Assembly: GCF_009870125.1 (NCBI RefSeq)
Contig: NC_046683.1
Span: forward strand, 2,728,001 to 2,792,000
Length of the DNA stretch: 64,000 nt
Reading direction: 5' to 3'
Source: Drosophila pseudoobscura
Lineage: Eukaryota > Arthropoda > Insecta > Diptera > Drosophilidae
The position numbers were made by a program, and so were the translations under genes. Below the pieces are notes generated by a model. That model was not told where the DNA came from. It saw only the letters and a list, made by a program, of their open reading frames with translations, and searched no databases. This document shows positions 12,237 through 22,926 of the stretch, piece after piece. Within the stretch, counting starts at the first letter, position 1, and each line of letters opens with the position of its first letter.

Positions 12237-14492
12237 ATGTCAGACGAAGAGGAATTCACTGACTTCGACCCTGACGACGACGTTTGGAACTGTGGAGCCG
12301 TGGATCAGACCTCTCCAGCGTCCGACCCTGAGACTGAAGCGACTCTGCGGAAGAGCTCCAGCTCTGTGAAGGAATCGGACGCACAGAACAGTGATGAGGA
12401 GCTGAGCTTCTGCTCCGACGAGACCGTGTCCTCCAGCTGCTTGTCCGAAGCCGCGGTGGACCAGTTGGGCCTTGGCCAGAACGGCAGCTGCAGTGACAGC
12501 TCGACAACCAATGGGGTGGACGAGAACGCGAGCGACTACTGCGTGGGGGGCTATCATCCGGTGCAATTGGGCGACCTCTTGAGCCACCGCTACGTGGTGC
12601 TGAAGAAGCTCGGCTGGGGCCACTTCTCCATCGTGTGGCTCTGCTTCGACCTGCAATCGGAGGCCTACTGTGCCATCAAGGTGTGCAAATCGGCGGAACA
12701 CTTTGCGGGCACGGCGCGCGACGAGATCACATTGCTGAAGAAGGTGTCCAAGTACGAGTCGCACGCACTGCGCTCCCACCTGGTCTCGCTCACGGACAAC
12801 TTCTTTGCGAGCGGGCCGAACGGCACGCACCACTGTCTGGTGTTCGAGGTACTCGGGCAGAACCTGCTCTGTCTGATCCAACGCTCCAACTACCGGGGTA
12901 TACCCAACTACAATGTCCGGCAGATTGCCCGTCAGGTGCTGGAGGGCCTGGCCTATCTGCACGGCCAGTGCCGGATCATCCACACGGACATCAAGCCCGA
13001 GAATGTGCTGCTCGAGGCGGACGACCTTAATGTGCGGAGCAAGGCCGCTGAGGCGGCCAACACCTATTTGGAGGCCCACAGCAGGCAACCTCCGACCCGA
13101 AAGCCTCACTGCCGTACCAGCCATGCTGACGACTCTCCAGCGAATCCCCTCCCTGCTGACATGCCGCCCGGCCGTGAGGAAGAGACTCGCTGCAGTGATG
13201 CCAAGCTGACAAAAACGGCCAAGAAGCGGCTTCGGGGACATATCAAGCGCACGACCAGCTTCTTCGAGACGCATCGCCGTTTGCTGCGCCGGCGCGCAGT
13301 TGAGGATCTAATACAGCTGGCCAGTCGCAGCCTCCTCAGTCCTTCCACCGCCGGCATGGGCGTGACCGGGATGCTGCCCTTCATGCCCTTCAACTTTGAC
13401 GGTCTGACGATCCTCGAGGAGTACGACATCTTTCACTTGGAGCGCTTCGGTCACTTGGAGAAGGACACCGACGCCGCCGCCTATGCCATGAAACGCTTCC
13501 TCCTCGATTGCGAGTCCTTCGACAACAGCGAGCCAGTCGATTTAAGATCGGTGAAGAAAAAGAACCGATTGAAAGCAGGCAACCACCATTACGCAGCCGC
13601 TGATGCCGTTGACGCCGCGGATGCCATGGAGAGGAGCCTGGCCAAGGGATCGAAAATGTTGAAGCTTCTCTACAAGAACCCGGTGGCTTTCATGCGCATC
13701 GTCCAGGAGAAGGTGCTGGAGGCCGATCGTGCCGCAGAACTGGACCAGCCGAAGGTGCCGCCGGTGACGAACCGCAAGTGGAAGAACGGAAGTGCTCGAC
13801 AGAAAGGTGGAAAACAGGGGAAACATCGGTTGTCCGAGACGAAGGTGGATGCGAATGTGAATGTGCGGGACCGCAACATAGTCGCGCGCCGAGATCCGGC
13901 TCTGTTCCCGTGCAAGTTGTCCGTGAAGCTTGCAGACATGGGCAATGCCTGTTGGTTCGACCATCACTATACGGACGACATACAGACGCGGGAGTACCGG
14001 GCCGTGGAAGTGATCCTTGGGGCTGGCTACAACGAAACGGCAGACATCTGGAGCGCCGCCTGCATGTTCTGGGAGCTGGCCACCGGCGACTACCTCTTTG
14101 AGCCCGGCAAGGCGACCGACTCGGCCACCAGTGACGAGATGCACATCGCAAACATCATCGAGACGTGCGGCCCCATTCCCCAGTATCTCATTGACCGGGG
14201 CGTATACTCGTCGGAGATATTCCAGTCGGATGGACAGCTGCTCCACATTACCCATCTGGAGAATCGCAACCTGGTCTCCGTCCTAATCCACGACTACAAG
14301 TGGGGGACGAACGCTGCCTGCGAATTTGTGTCGTTCTTGAAGCCCATGCTGAACCCTGATCCTAGACGTCGCATGTCGGCCACCAAGGCGTTGAACGACA
14401 GCTGGCTAATCATGGAAGACCGCTTGCAGGGTGGTAAAGATGTCCCGCTGACCAAACCATCAAAAATACCTCGCCTACTCAAGACAGGCTAA
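12237..14492 (+). CDS. SRPK-family serine/threonine kinase, intronless
   Basis: A 751-residue protein kinase of the SR-protein kinase family, which phosphorylates arginine-serine splicing factors. The start at MSDEEEF is preferred over an in-frame ATG 39 bases upstream because the acidic N-terminus resembles family members. The kinase lobes are split, as in SRPKs. Lobe 1 has the glycine loop GWGHFSIVWL, the ATP lysine in AIKVCKSAEHF and the catalytic loop IIHTDIKPEN. About 290 residues of spacer follow. Lobe 2 starts KLADMGNACW (DMG where most SRPKs have DLG) and continues through QTREYRAVEVILGAGYN and ADIWSAACMFWELATGDYLFEP. All catalytic residues are present. There is no intron in 2.25 kb, which suggests a retroposed paralogue. 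I think it corresponds to CG8565, from memory. PolyA signal at 14550. Confidence 0.9.
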   Translation: MSDEEEFTDFDPDDDVWNCGAVDQTSPASDPETEATLRKSSSSVKESDAQNSDEELSFCSDETVSSSCLSEAAVDQLGLGQNGSCSDSSTTNGVDENASDYCVGGYHPVQLGDLLSHRYVVLKKLGWGHFSIVWLCFDLQSEAYCAIKVCKSAEHFAGTARDEITLLKKVSKYESHALRSHLVSLTDNFFASGPNGTHHCLVFEVLGQNLLCLIQRSNYRGIPNYNVRQIARQVLEGLAYLHGQCRIIHTDIKPENVLLEADDLNVRSKAAEAANTYLEAHSRQPPTRKPHCRTSHADDSPANPLPADMPPGREEETRCSDAKLTKTAKKRLRGHIKRTTSFFETHRRLLRRRAVEDLIQLASRSLLSPSTAGMGVTGMLPFMPFNFDGLTILEEYDIFHLERFGHLEKDTDAAAYAMKRFLLDCESFDNSEPVDLRSVKKKNRLKAGNHHYAAADAVDAADAMERSLAKGSKMLKLLYKNPVAFMRIVQEKVLEADRAAELDQPKVPPVTNRKWKNGSARQKGGKQGKHRLSETKVDANVNVRDRNIVARRDPALFPCKLSVKLADMGNACWFDHHYTDDIQTREYRAVEVILGAGYNETADIWSAACMFWELATGDYLFEPGKATDSATSDEMHIANIIETCGPIPQYLIDRGVYSSEIFQSDGQLLHITHLENRNLVSVLIHDYKWGTNAACEFVSFLKPMLNPDPRRRMSATKALNDSWLIMEDRLQGGKDVPLTKPSKIPRLLKTG

Positions 14493-15636
14493 AGAGATTT
14501 TGTATACGATAAGGTAGTTGAACATTTCGCATGTAAATATTTCAAATTGAATAAAGTGTGCAAGCAGAACACGGATATGATCCGATCACCCCAAGAGCTA
14601 CATTACCATTTCGATTGTACATATTTCAAATTAAACAAGGCGCGCGAAGTACACCCTAAGAGTTTAACAGCACTGGCTCGACAAGTCGATAACTATCGTA
14701 AATCAATCTTGGGCGCAGAACAGTGTTTTCCAATTGTAAGGTTTGTTTTGCTTACTAGGCAAGTATTTACAAATAGTACTTTGTTCCAGTGCATAAATTA
14801 AAGTGGGTTCGGTTCGGTTCTATTATCGCCCTAATTCGTTGGCATCCAAGTGGGCGACAGTAAGTGCAAGCAGTGTTTCGGTTTGTTTGTTATATAAAGC
14901 ATGCATACAATGAGTGAACGATGTTGATAACAGCTGATAAATGCACACACACACACTCGCCTCCCATAAAAGCTAGCACATAACCGATCCGGAAGCAATT
15001 AAAATAAATAACACAAGCAAATTGCCATTCAAGGTTTCCTGGTCAGAGATGGCCGACTACTCGTCACGGTTACTCTTACTGTTACGTTACTTATTCCCGA
15101 GTGTCACTTGATTCATGAACAACAACAAATCATTGAATCGCAACAAACTAACAAGCTGTTTTCATTTGTTCTGGCCATCAAAAACTTTAGCTATACATCA
15201 CACCCGATTAAATCGCTGCTACTGCTACTGCCATTGCATAAATCCATTTAAACTGCATTTCGGCAGAGGTCCCAACGAGTGGGAAGCGGTCGACTCATCT
15301 CTATTGCATGTGCATATGACACCAACTCGCGCCAAATTCGAAATGTCAGGAACAGAACTCAACAACGTCACTGCAATGACAACGCTTAACGCTTATCTCT
15401 TTGCCAGACGAGATAGGGTCCCCCCCCCACTTCAGATTTACATCGAACAGACGTTTGGAGCGCTGCAGATTTCTTCCTGCTGGTGTTTTCACTCGTTCCA
15501 CCCTCTTACATTTCTCACGCAGCATGCCCAGCCCCGCGCTTCGTTTTATATCTCCGTAATCTCTGGAAATTGTGACAAGTTTGGAAGAAGTTGCTGCTGC
15601 TAACGGCGCTGCCCGTTGCTATTGCGCAATCATTTA
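14493..15636. other. spacer between kinase and Nudix gene
   Basis: AATAAA at 14550 fits the kinase mRNA end. The rest is AT-rich with short open frames, the longest 162 codons at 15115-15603, that lack any domain. The last few hundred bases probably include the Nudix promoter and 5' UTR. A C-run (CCCCCCCC) lies at about 15421. Confidence 0.6.
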
Positions 15637-16763
15637 ATGTTGTCTACAGCCATATTGGGTCGCAGTACTCGTTTACCCTTGCAAGCGTTCAATTCATGGA
15701 GAAGGCGCCTACGGACCAATAGAAGCACCTCCTCCGTTTCAACATCCCCCCAGCACCAGCGCGAGCAGGCCACCCACCAGCAGTCACGGCAGTTTACCCG
15801 AGCGTTTCACTCGTAAGTAGACACCCAGACCCCAGGAAAAAGTATCAGAATAGCCCGTACATAAATATAAATGTGCACATAATTACAGACACAAGGCCAT
15901 GGACTCGCCGCCGGACGTATTTCGCGGTCAAACGGATCGCTTCGCTGGCGTCACAGTAGACGGCCGCGAGGAGACCATCGAAAAGTCCCAGTTTGAGGAA
16001 AAGCTAAACAGTAAGTAAATAAGTCAAGAAAGAAATCCAGAAAACTGAAAGCTGAAATCCCACAGAATCATTGGAGTGGTGGACAAAGAACAAGAACCGT
16101 GCCATTTGGTTTCGCGTGTACAAGGAGCAGGCGGATTGGGTGCCCATTTTGGCAGCGGCCGGCTTCGACTTCCACCACGCCCGCACCGGGATTGTGGTCA
16201 TGTACCGATGGCTGCCCACGCACGAGTCCATCAACCTGCCCAACTACGCCCACACTCTGCTGGGCGTGGGGGGCCTGGTGATCAACGACAAGGACGAGGT
16301 GCTGGTGGTCTCCGATCGCTATGCGATGATACCCAACAGCTGGAAGCTGCCAGGAGGCTATGTGGAGCCGCGCGAGAACCTCATCGATGCGGCCATACGC
16401 GAGGTGGAGGAGGAGACCGGCATCAGGACCACCTTCCGTTCGGTGGTGTGCCTGCGGCATGCGCACGGCGGCAACTTCGGCTGCTCCGATATCTATATGG
16501 TGATTGCCCTGAAGCCCCTCAACCTGGACTTTACGCGCTGCGAGCGCGAGATCGCCCGCCTTCAGTGGATGCCCATCGCCGAGTACCTGCAGCATCCCCA
16601 GGTGCACGAGACGAATCGGCAGTTTGTGCACACATTCCTCGACTACCAGAAGCGCGGCCTGGTGCTCACCTGCCGCAATCAGGTGCACCAAGTGCTCAAG
16701 AGGGAGTACAATCTGTACTTTGTGGACGGCCAGTCGAAGCCAGACGATGGCCCAAAACTGTGA
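15637..16763 (+). CDS. NUDT6-like Nudix hydrolase with mitochondrial-type leader
   Basis: Exons 15637-15812, 15889-16010 and 16066-16763 join in phase to give about 331 residues. All introns are GT-AG. The N-terminus (MLSTAILGRSTRLPLQAFNS, then many R and S and almost no acidic residues) looks like a mitochondrial targeting peptide. The middle (VFRGQTDRFAGVTVD, then LEWWTKNKNRAIWFRV and FDFHHA) matches the N-terminal domain of human NUDT6. The Nudix box is complete: GGYVEPRENLIDAAIREVEE followed by ETGI fits GX5EX7REUXEEXGU. Family members hydrolyse nucleoside diphosphates linked to another group; the substrate here is not known. I think the D. melanogaster counterpart is CG8128, from memory. 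It is convergent with the peptidase gene at 17162. Confidence 0.9.
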
Positions 16764-17161
16764 ATGCGAATGCGAAAGGGAATGGTAATGGGAAGCCAAA
16801 AGAATTGAAAATGGCAGACGACGTTTTTAGGGAAATTGCACAAAAATGTAGATAAATAGAGATTAATTTTTGTATGTACTTTGTATTGTTAAATGTGCCA
16901 AATGAAAGGCCAGCCACTGGCCAAACAAGTGACAATCTTGGGATTTCCTAAGGATCACATTGAGGAAGGGATTACCCGGCCATGCGAACGATTGCTTGCC
17001 GGATGAGAAGCATCATTCGATTCGTAAATATATATTCTTTATAACAGTCTCTAAACAATTTCCATACCCCTACCCCTACCCTTTGTAAGGGTACATCATC
17101 GCATTACAAATAAAAATAAGCTTGGCAGAACAGAAGATGTACTACAGATCTACAGATGATC
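16764..17161. other. convergent 3' spacer
   Basis: This holds the 3' ends of the Nudix gene (+) and the Imp1 gene (-). AATAAA on the plus strand lies near 17107. A short CCCCTAC repeat is at about 17066-17082. Nothing else is seen. Confidence 0.6.
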
Positions 17162-17704
17162 CTACAGTTCGCCACAGGCGTCGGCCAGCGGCCAAACACG
17201 GTAGACCACACGGCTGCGGATAAGACCAACGGGAATGGGGCCATAGTCGCGGGAGTCGCAGCTGTTGTCCTTGTTGTCGCCCTCAATCCAAATGTGGCCG
17301 CGCGGCACATAGGACTTTATCATGCCTGGTTTGGTCTTGTTGGCAACCGAACGGGGCTGGGCTATGTGCACCTCCTGGCCGGAGACGGCCACCACACGCT
17401 TGCAGACACACTGCTTGGAATTGGTCGGCGAGACGGCAATGATAATGTCGCCGGGCTTGTAGCCGCGCCAGTGCTTCGTAAGCCGTTCGGTCACCAGAAC
17501 GTTGTCCGTGAAGAGAGTCGGCTCCATCGAGGGTCCTTTGCACTGGGCGGGCAGATGGGTATTAGCTTTGGACCACAGAGGAGCCTTGAACATCACACTC
17601 ACCAGTACAAAGTCGCCAATGTACTCAAATGTGCAATGGGTTATCGCAGCATAGGCCACTGTATAGCGCACTATGTTGGACAGGCGCTTCCAGTTTATAA
17701 TCAT
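17162..17704 (-). CDS. mitochondrial inner membrane peptidase subunit 1 (Imp1/IMMP1L)
   Basis: A signal-peptidase-type protease (family S26) that trims intermembrane-space sorting signals at the inner mitochondrial membrane. Exon 1 is 17704-17603 and exon 2 is 17542-17162, giving 160 residues. Human IMMP1L is 166. The catalytic serine is in CKGPSMEPT (about Ser39) and the general-base lysine in CVCKRVVAVSG (about Lys82). SYVPRGHIWIEGDN and DSRDYGPIPVGLI are the conserved box regions. The N-terminal segment (NIVRYTVAYAAITHCTFEYI) fits the single membrane helix. The 60-base intron has no in-frame stop, so unspliced RNA would add 20 residues just before the catalytic serine. I recall the D. melanogaster gene as CG9240. 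Confidence 0.92.
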   Translation of the reverse strand: MIINWKRLSNIVRYTVAYAAITHCTFEYIGDFVLVSVMFKAPLWSKANTHLPAQCKGPSMEPTLFTDNVLVTERLTKHWRGYKPGDIIIAVSPTNSKQCVCKRVVAVSGQEVHIAQPRSVANKTKPGMIKSYVPRGHIWIEGDNKDNSCDSRDYGPIPVGLIRSRVVYRVWPLADACGEL

Positions 17705-18818
17705 TTTGAGCCGCTGTCCGCAGTGGCTAGTCTTTATGTGACCTGACCCAGAAAAATATAAACATACAATTACCAGAGCCAGGGCTGCAAAGAGATGCGT
17801 CAGCTGGTCTGGTCTGGAGCAGGGCTGCAACGCAGAACAATTGGGCGCGTAATTCAAACCTGCAAAAGTACTCGAAACTTGCAGCAACTTGTTTTGGCTG
17901 GGAGTATAATTTCGAAGTACAAAACAAATTAAAAGTGTACGTTTTTGTGTGCTCTCCCTTTTGATGTGCGAAGACAGAAATCATTGAATGTGTGTTGACA
18001 GGTCTATCTATCAATAACAATACTCCAGGATTGAGGAGGAACACAGGTGGAGTGGTCACGATAATGGTTATATATATATTTCATGCAGGTCTCCAATTAC
18101 AATTCTTGACTTATGATTAGGAATACATTAGTTACATTGAGAATTTAACATGGATTGTGTCTGTAATCTGCAATGTCTGGAACCAATATAATTGACAAAC
18201 AAAATAATAATGTACAAAATGAGATTCTGTTGGGCTACACGTACGAATATACGAGTTTGAAGCTACTCCTGGAAGTATACGCTATATATATATATATAGA
18301 CGACGTTCAATCATATATCTAGCATACAGATACGTAAAATATGTGTATATTAGTGTAAGCTTCACAAAAAATATGTAAATTATCATTGACTAAAAGAAGC
18401 AAAAATAAATATGCAACAGCTACGACTACAACGACAATTGTTTTGAATTGTTGTTCGCGCGCATGGAACGAGAATCGCTTCCCTCACTCAATTTCCATGC
18501 CATTCTACAATATTTAAATACACATTAGTGGCGGGCACGCCCCTCCGCCGTATAACTAATCAAAATACGAAATAAAATCAACAATATTGCAATAGCGCGT
18601 ACAAATAATTATTAATCTAATATATTTTTTTTTTGTTTTTTTTCTATTTCTTTTTCTATCCTTCTTTCTCTACGCTTTACTTCACTTCTTATCTTCTTTC
18701 TTGCTTTTTTTTTGTTTGTTTTCTTTCTGGAATCAAGAGTTGTTTTGCTTTAGTACTTTAAGTTGAAAGCTGGAGCTGTTGGAGCTGTTGGCATTTAATG
18801 GATTTTGACTAGTGCCGC
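17705..18818. other. Imp1 5' flank and Pis 3' flank
   Basis: The first few hundred bases form the Imp1 promoter side; its upstream in-frame extension to 17887 lacks family similarity, so I start the protein at 17704. From about 18060 to 18818 the DNA is AT-rich with TATATATATA runs and long T tracts near 18630-18725. It is probably the Pis 3' UTR and spacer. No gene is seen. Confidence 0.55.
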
Positions 18819-20396
18819 CTACTCCAACTTCTTGCCAGCCACTGCCACTGGGTCGGGCTTCTGGCGCCTCTCCTGGCGCTCACGTACATCGACAGCGGCC
18901 AAATCAATGCCAGCCACATAGGCGTGCATCACGGAGATCAAGGCCTTCAGCACGGCAAAGGGGCCCGTGAGGAAGGCCAGTATTTTGAAGAGCGAGGCGC
19001 CGAATACTATCACAGTTCAAGCGAAAGTTCAAGTTGAATATACAAATTAAGTCAGTCCAATCCACACACATAATGACGCAACAAATACTCACTGAGGGGA
19101 CCGTAGGTGAAATGCAAGAGGTACAGGCAAACATAGAACAGCTCGTTGACGCAGCACATAAAGGTCAAAATGTCCTTCTGATAATACAGACGCATCACAA
19201 AGTTCTCGTTGACCTTGTGCGAGGCTCGGCCAACCACAACGCTCCTGCAATACACACACATTGCAGATTGGAGATTAATTGAGTTTGATAGCGGAACTCA
19301 ACCACTTACGTTTGCATGAAGAGCCAGTGGCAGGCCACATCGATGGCGATGGACAGCTGGAACCAGAACATGTAGCGAGGATAAAAGTAGGCCAGGGTGA
19401 CCAGCAGGCCCGTGGTGCCGCATCTATCAGTGAGCTGGTCCAGCATGGCCCCAAAGCGTGTGCCTGGAAGCCCAAAAGAGGGTACGAAATGATTAATTGT
19501 TCAAATCAATGCCTCAGCGGAATAGGGGGCCTGAAGTGGCCGCCGCCCCCTCCAACCATGACCATATTAAGCATTGACGTGCGGTAAAACCAATATCAGA
19601 TACTGCCGCAACTACATAAAGATACGATTCGGTCGGTTGGTGGTTGTCGGGATGTGCGGTGCGATATGGTATGGTGTGTTGATAGCCCGCATTCGTATGG
19701 GCAAAGTGCGCATATCATTAAATAGCCAAATAATTCCGTTGAAGGCTCGTCGGATACTATAGTCATTGTTTGAACAGGTGTGTACAGGCGGCGTCTGTGT
19801 GTGTGCGAAGTGGCCTGATGAGGGCACTGGGTGCCCGCTAGACCGCTAGACCGCTAGCCCGCTACATACAAACGTTCGATTTGATAGTGCTTACTTTGAT
19901 TGAAGGCCCGGGCGGCGTGTCCATCGACGGCATCCAGAAGGGCGCTGGTTATATAACACCAGCCGGAGATCACATAGTTCGTGGACATGAACCAGAACGC
20001 AATCAGGGCCAAAACGATGCGTGTATAGCCTGCAACGGGGAGAAGAGCAAACAAACATTCATCAGCGTCGCAGCTCAATCGATACGGGAAGTGACATTGA
20101 TGTGAGGCCGACTCTGGCCTGGGCTGGGCTGGGGCTGGTCCATGCACTGGCAGTGTGCATTTTACAGGTTGCATGACAACGCACAAGCACACAGCTAATT
20201 AAATTAGGCCCCACGGCGCACCCGCCCCCTCCCCGCAACAGCCAGCGCCAGCACCATCAGCCGGAACAATCACACGGGTTCAGGTATGTATACATTCCAA
20301 AAGTCCAGAGGCGGACTCGACCGATTCGCTCCGCCAAAACTTACCAATCAAATTTGGCACAAATATGAAGACGTTGTCATGCTCGACAATGGCCAT
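18819..20396 (-). CDS. phosphatidylinositol synthase (CDP-diacylglycerol--inositol transferase)
   Basis: Makes phosphatidylinositol from CDP-diacylglycerol and myo-inositol in the endoplasmic reticulum. Five exons on the minus strand, 20396-20345, 20029-19895, 19463-19310, 19244-19093 and 19006-18819, join in phase to 226 residues. The CDP-alcohol phosphotransferase motif is intact: LDAVDGHAARAFNQS followed by TRFGAMLDQLTDR, that is DxxDGxxAR...GxxxDxxxD, and it spans the exon 2/3 border. Hydrophobic helices such as RIVLALIAFWFMSTNYVISG and ILTFMCCVNELFYVCLYLLH fit a multi-pass membrane protein. The last acceptor (GTGATAG) has a weak pyrimidine tract but gives the expected PLIFGASLFK. Upstream it faces HAP40. 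Confidence 0.95.
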
Positions 20397-21173
20397 TTTG
20401 GCTGGGGCGCTTGAAAACTAGCGTATGAAAGCAATTGCCTGTTCCCTTCCGTCTATTTTCTACTTGATTGGCTTAATGCATTTATTGGATTTCTATGTTT
20501 CGGTTGGCGATTGGCGATTGGCGAAAGACGAAAGATGTAGAGGTGGAGAACTATCGATGGCACTATCGATGGTAGGGCACTATCGCGCTACTAAACTACT
20601 GGTTCAATGTTTCGATAGTAGGCGATAGTGGTAGATAGTATGGTTTACATACGGTCTCATTTTATATATATATATAATATACTGACGAATTCAACTTATA
20701 TTTTACATATTCCGATTTTGATGTTCCGTCGAATATTACTAGCTATATAAAACATTTAACCATGCCCACATAATTTTATACGATTTATGAATTAATTTTT
20801 TACTTAACTGGCTTATTCGAAATACTTGCTTTTATGTAAAAAAAAGGTTTTATCGATAGAGGTCAAACAAAAAAAGGTTTTAGCGAAAGATTCCGAGTCC
20901 AGTTTTTGTAGCAACACGGCAACACTGCCGAAATATTTTCCCGCTTATTGACTATGAAAAAGGCTAAATTTGACGGGAAAAAGTCCGGCTCGGCAACACT
21001 GCATTCGATGTTGAATCACACATATAACGGCATTTCCCAGCACTGGCAGCACCAGCCGTGGAAACTGTTTTTGTTACAACGAAATAATGCACAATTGAGA
21101 CGTTTTTATAGCTGTAACCCGCCATTGCCACGGCCACGGCCACCGCCACCGTCACCCCGGCCACCGGCACAGC
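20397..21173. promoter_or_regulatory. divergent Pis / HAP40 promoter region
   Basis: A 777-base spacer between two divergent housekeeping genes. The Pis side has ACTATCGATGG twice at 20550 and 20562, then ACTATCG at 20579 and CGATAGT at 20613 and 20623. The core TATCGAT matches the DRE half of the DREF site. The HAP40 side has TATCGATA near 20851 inside a direct repeat of about 18 bases (AAAAAAAGGTTTTA[T/G]CGA at about 20839 and 20870). The role is inferred from known fly core-promoter motifs. Confidence 0.55.
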
Positions 21174-22294
21174 ATGGACAAGCTACGCAGCGGCAGTGCA
21201 GGCACCCACCAGCGCACCTCCTCCCCGGGCCAAGGACCACTGTCCGAGCAACACCATGTCGAGCAGTATCCCAAAAACCTGATCGAGCAATATCTGCGTG
21301 CCTCCAATAAAATCAAAAAGTTCGAGCGTGCCGGCTTTTTCAAGTGAGTTCTTCCCTTCCATTCAACCCAGCCCACCGCCAACTTCCGCCCAACTGAATT
21401 CCATATCTGACTCATTTTCTGTCGTTCTCATTTAGACGCTTTGCGCCCAGCGTGAATGATGTACAGGCGGACTTCCAGAGGCTGGCGTACAGCTTCGAGG
21501 AGTCGGGCATCATGCAGTACGCGGCCATGTGCCACATTGGGTATGCCAAGTGCGAGTCCTTTGGCGGGGCGCCGCAGCGGGAGTCGGAGGCCTATGTGAG
21601 AGCCGCCCGCGCCTTCCTGCAGGCCCACAACGAGTTCGGGCTCCTCCACCTGCGCACCCAGCATAGTGGCTTCCGGGAGGGCGCCATTCACTGCTACCAC
21701 AAGGCAGCGGAGCGCGTTGTGGACGGCTGCGTCTTCAAGGCGGCCATTCTCCGCGAGCTGCAGCAGCTGCAGCGGCAGCTGGACCGCACCAGCAGCTTCG
21801 CCTCGCCCACCCACCAGATCCACGACCTGGAAATGAGCGCCGACCTGAGCACGCAGCGCGAGGACTACCGCAGTGCCCTCCAGCACTACGACGACATCGT
21901 GGACAACATCTACGAGCGTCGTGGGGCGCTGATGTACAGCGAGCTGCTCAGGCGTGTGGAGGTCCTGCGCCTGCTGCTGCTGGTCCACCTGAATCTGCCG
22001 CCTGCCCGGCAATCGCCCGCCCACATCAAGCTCATCGAGCACTACTACAGCCTCGCCCAGTTCGAGGCGAGCCCCTGTCCGGGCTACAACAGCGAGCTAG
22101 TGGAGCGGCCCGGCGCCTTTGTGCCCCAGCAGCAGCAGTACGCCCTCGCCGAAATCATCTGTGCTTGGGTCGAGCGCAAAATGTGCGATCTGAAGCACCT
22201 ACTCCGCGACTTTGCGGCCGAGTTCAGTTCGGCTAGCAATGCTGAGCGCCAGCTGCTTAAACTGATCTACGCGGACCTCTCCACAGTGTACTAG
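21174..22294 (+). CDS. HAP40 (F8A), huntingtin-associated 40 kDa protein
   Basis: Partner of huntingtin; in animals it is a TPR-like helical protein wedged between huntingtin's HEAT domains and is linked to endosome motility. Exon 1 is 21174-21343 and exon 2 is 21436-22294. They join as AA | A CGC TTT (KRF) to give 342 residues; human HAP40 is about 371. Conserved segments include LIEQYLRASNKIKKFERAGFFKR near residues 37-59, FGLLHLRTQHSGFREGAIHC, a TPR-like run EREDYRSALQHYDDIV-type helix, and the C-terminal helical region. Its proline-rich human insert is missing. Start chosen at MDKLRSGSAG, the only ATG before the conserved block in frame. I recall the fly gene as CG8134. Confidence 0.9.
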
Positions 22295-22555
22295 CCGCGT
22301 GCGAGCACGGCTCGTCACGGCATTCGTTGTATGATTACCAGTACCATGGATTGTAGCATAGTATATGATACGATACATACATATATGATTATTTTATTAC
22401 GATTATTGATTAGCGTTAGCACACGTAACTAGTATCGCTTAAGTGTAACCAAGTCTACCATTCAACCTTTGAACGTGCCTACACTCGTACACGCAAGAAA
22501 CGAGAAAACGAACCACAGACCAGAAGCGGGAAGCAGCAGGTAAGGGAGGAGGCGC

Positions 22556-22926
22556 ACTTCGGCGCACCGAAGTCTATATACCCTTGCAGTTGGACGGACG
22601 ACCATTTAAAGACGACAACAAACTCTTATTTCTTCGAGCTCAAGAAAATTATATTTGTAGAGATAGACTCCTACAGGTTCTGTGAAATGAAGCAGGAAAC
22701 ATCGGGACAAATCCCCAAACAGACCGGCACAAAACAAGGCCTTGTAATAATACAAATAATGGCCAAGAGAATATATAGTATCGGGAATGCAGACCATGTG
22801 ACAAGCAGCATAGGGGGATGGCCTAAAGCAGAGTTTGGTTAAAAAATAAAATAGTATGCCCCTTTACTCTTGTAATACCCGATATAGATGGTAGTGTCGG
22901 TGGTGCTTCCTCTGCAAGGGTATATA
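22556..22926. mobile_element. short inverted-repeat element (MITE- or Helitron-like)
   Basis: The ends carry an exact 14-base inverted repeat: TATATACCCTTGCA at 22575-22588 and TGCAAGGGTATATA at 22913-22926. Outside the left repeat is a perfect hairpin, ACTTCGG-CGCA-CCGAAGT (22556-22573). About 320 bases of AT-rich DNA lie between and do not encode a transposase. GGGTATA-type ends are familiar from abundant short Drosophila elements of the DINE-1/SGM kind, but I cannot name the family without a search. I did not find a target-site duplication. Confidence 0.5.

Noticed and set aside
12240-13274. 344-codon antisense frame in the kinase gene
   Set aside because: Shadow of the sense SRPK frame with no motif.
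15115-15603. 162-codon frame upstream of the Nudix gene
   Set aside because: Composition looks non-coding and it overlaps the likely promoter and 5' UTR.
17705-17887. N-terminal extension of Imp1 to 17887
   Set aside because: In frame, but the extra 61 residues have no counterpart in the family and the known start region aligns at 17704.
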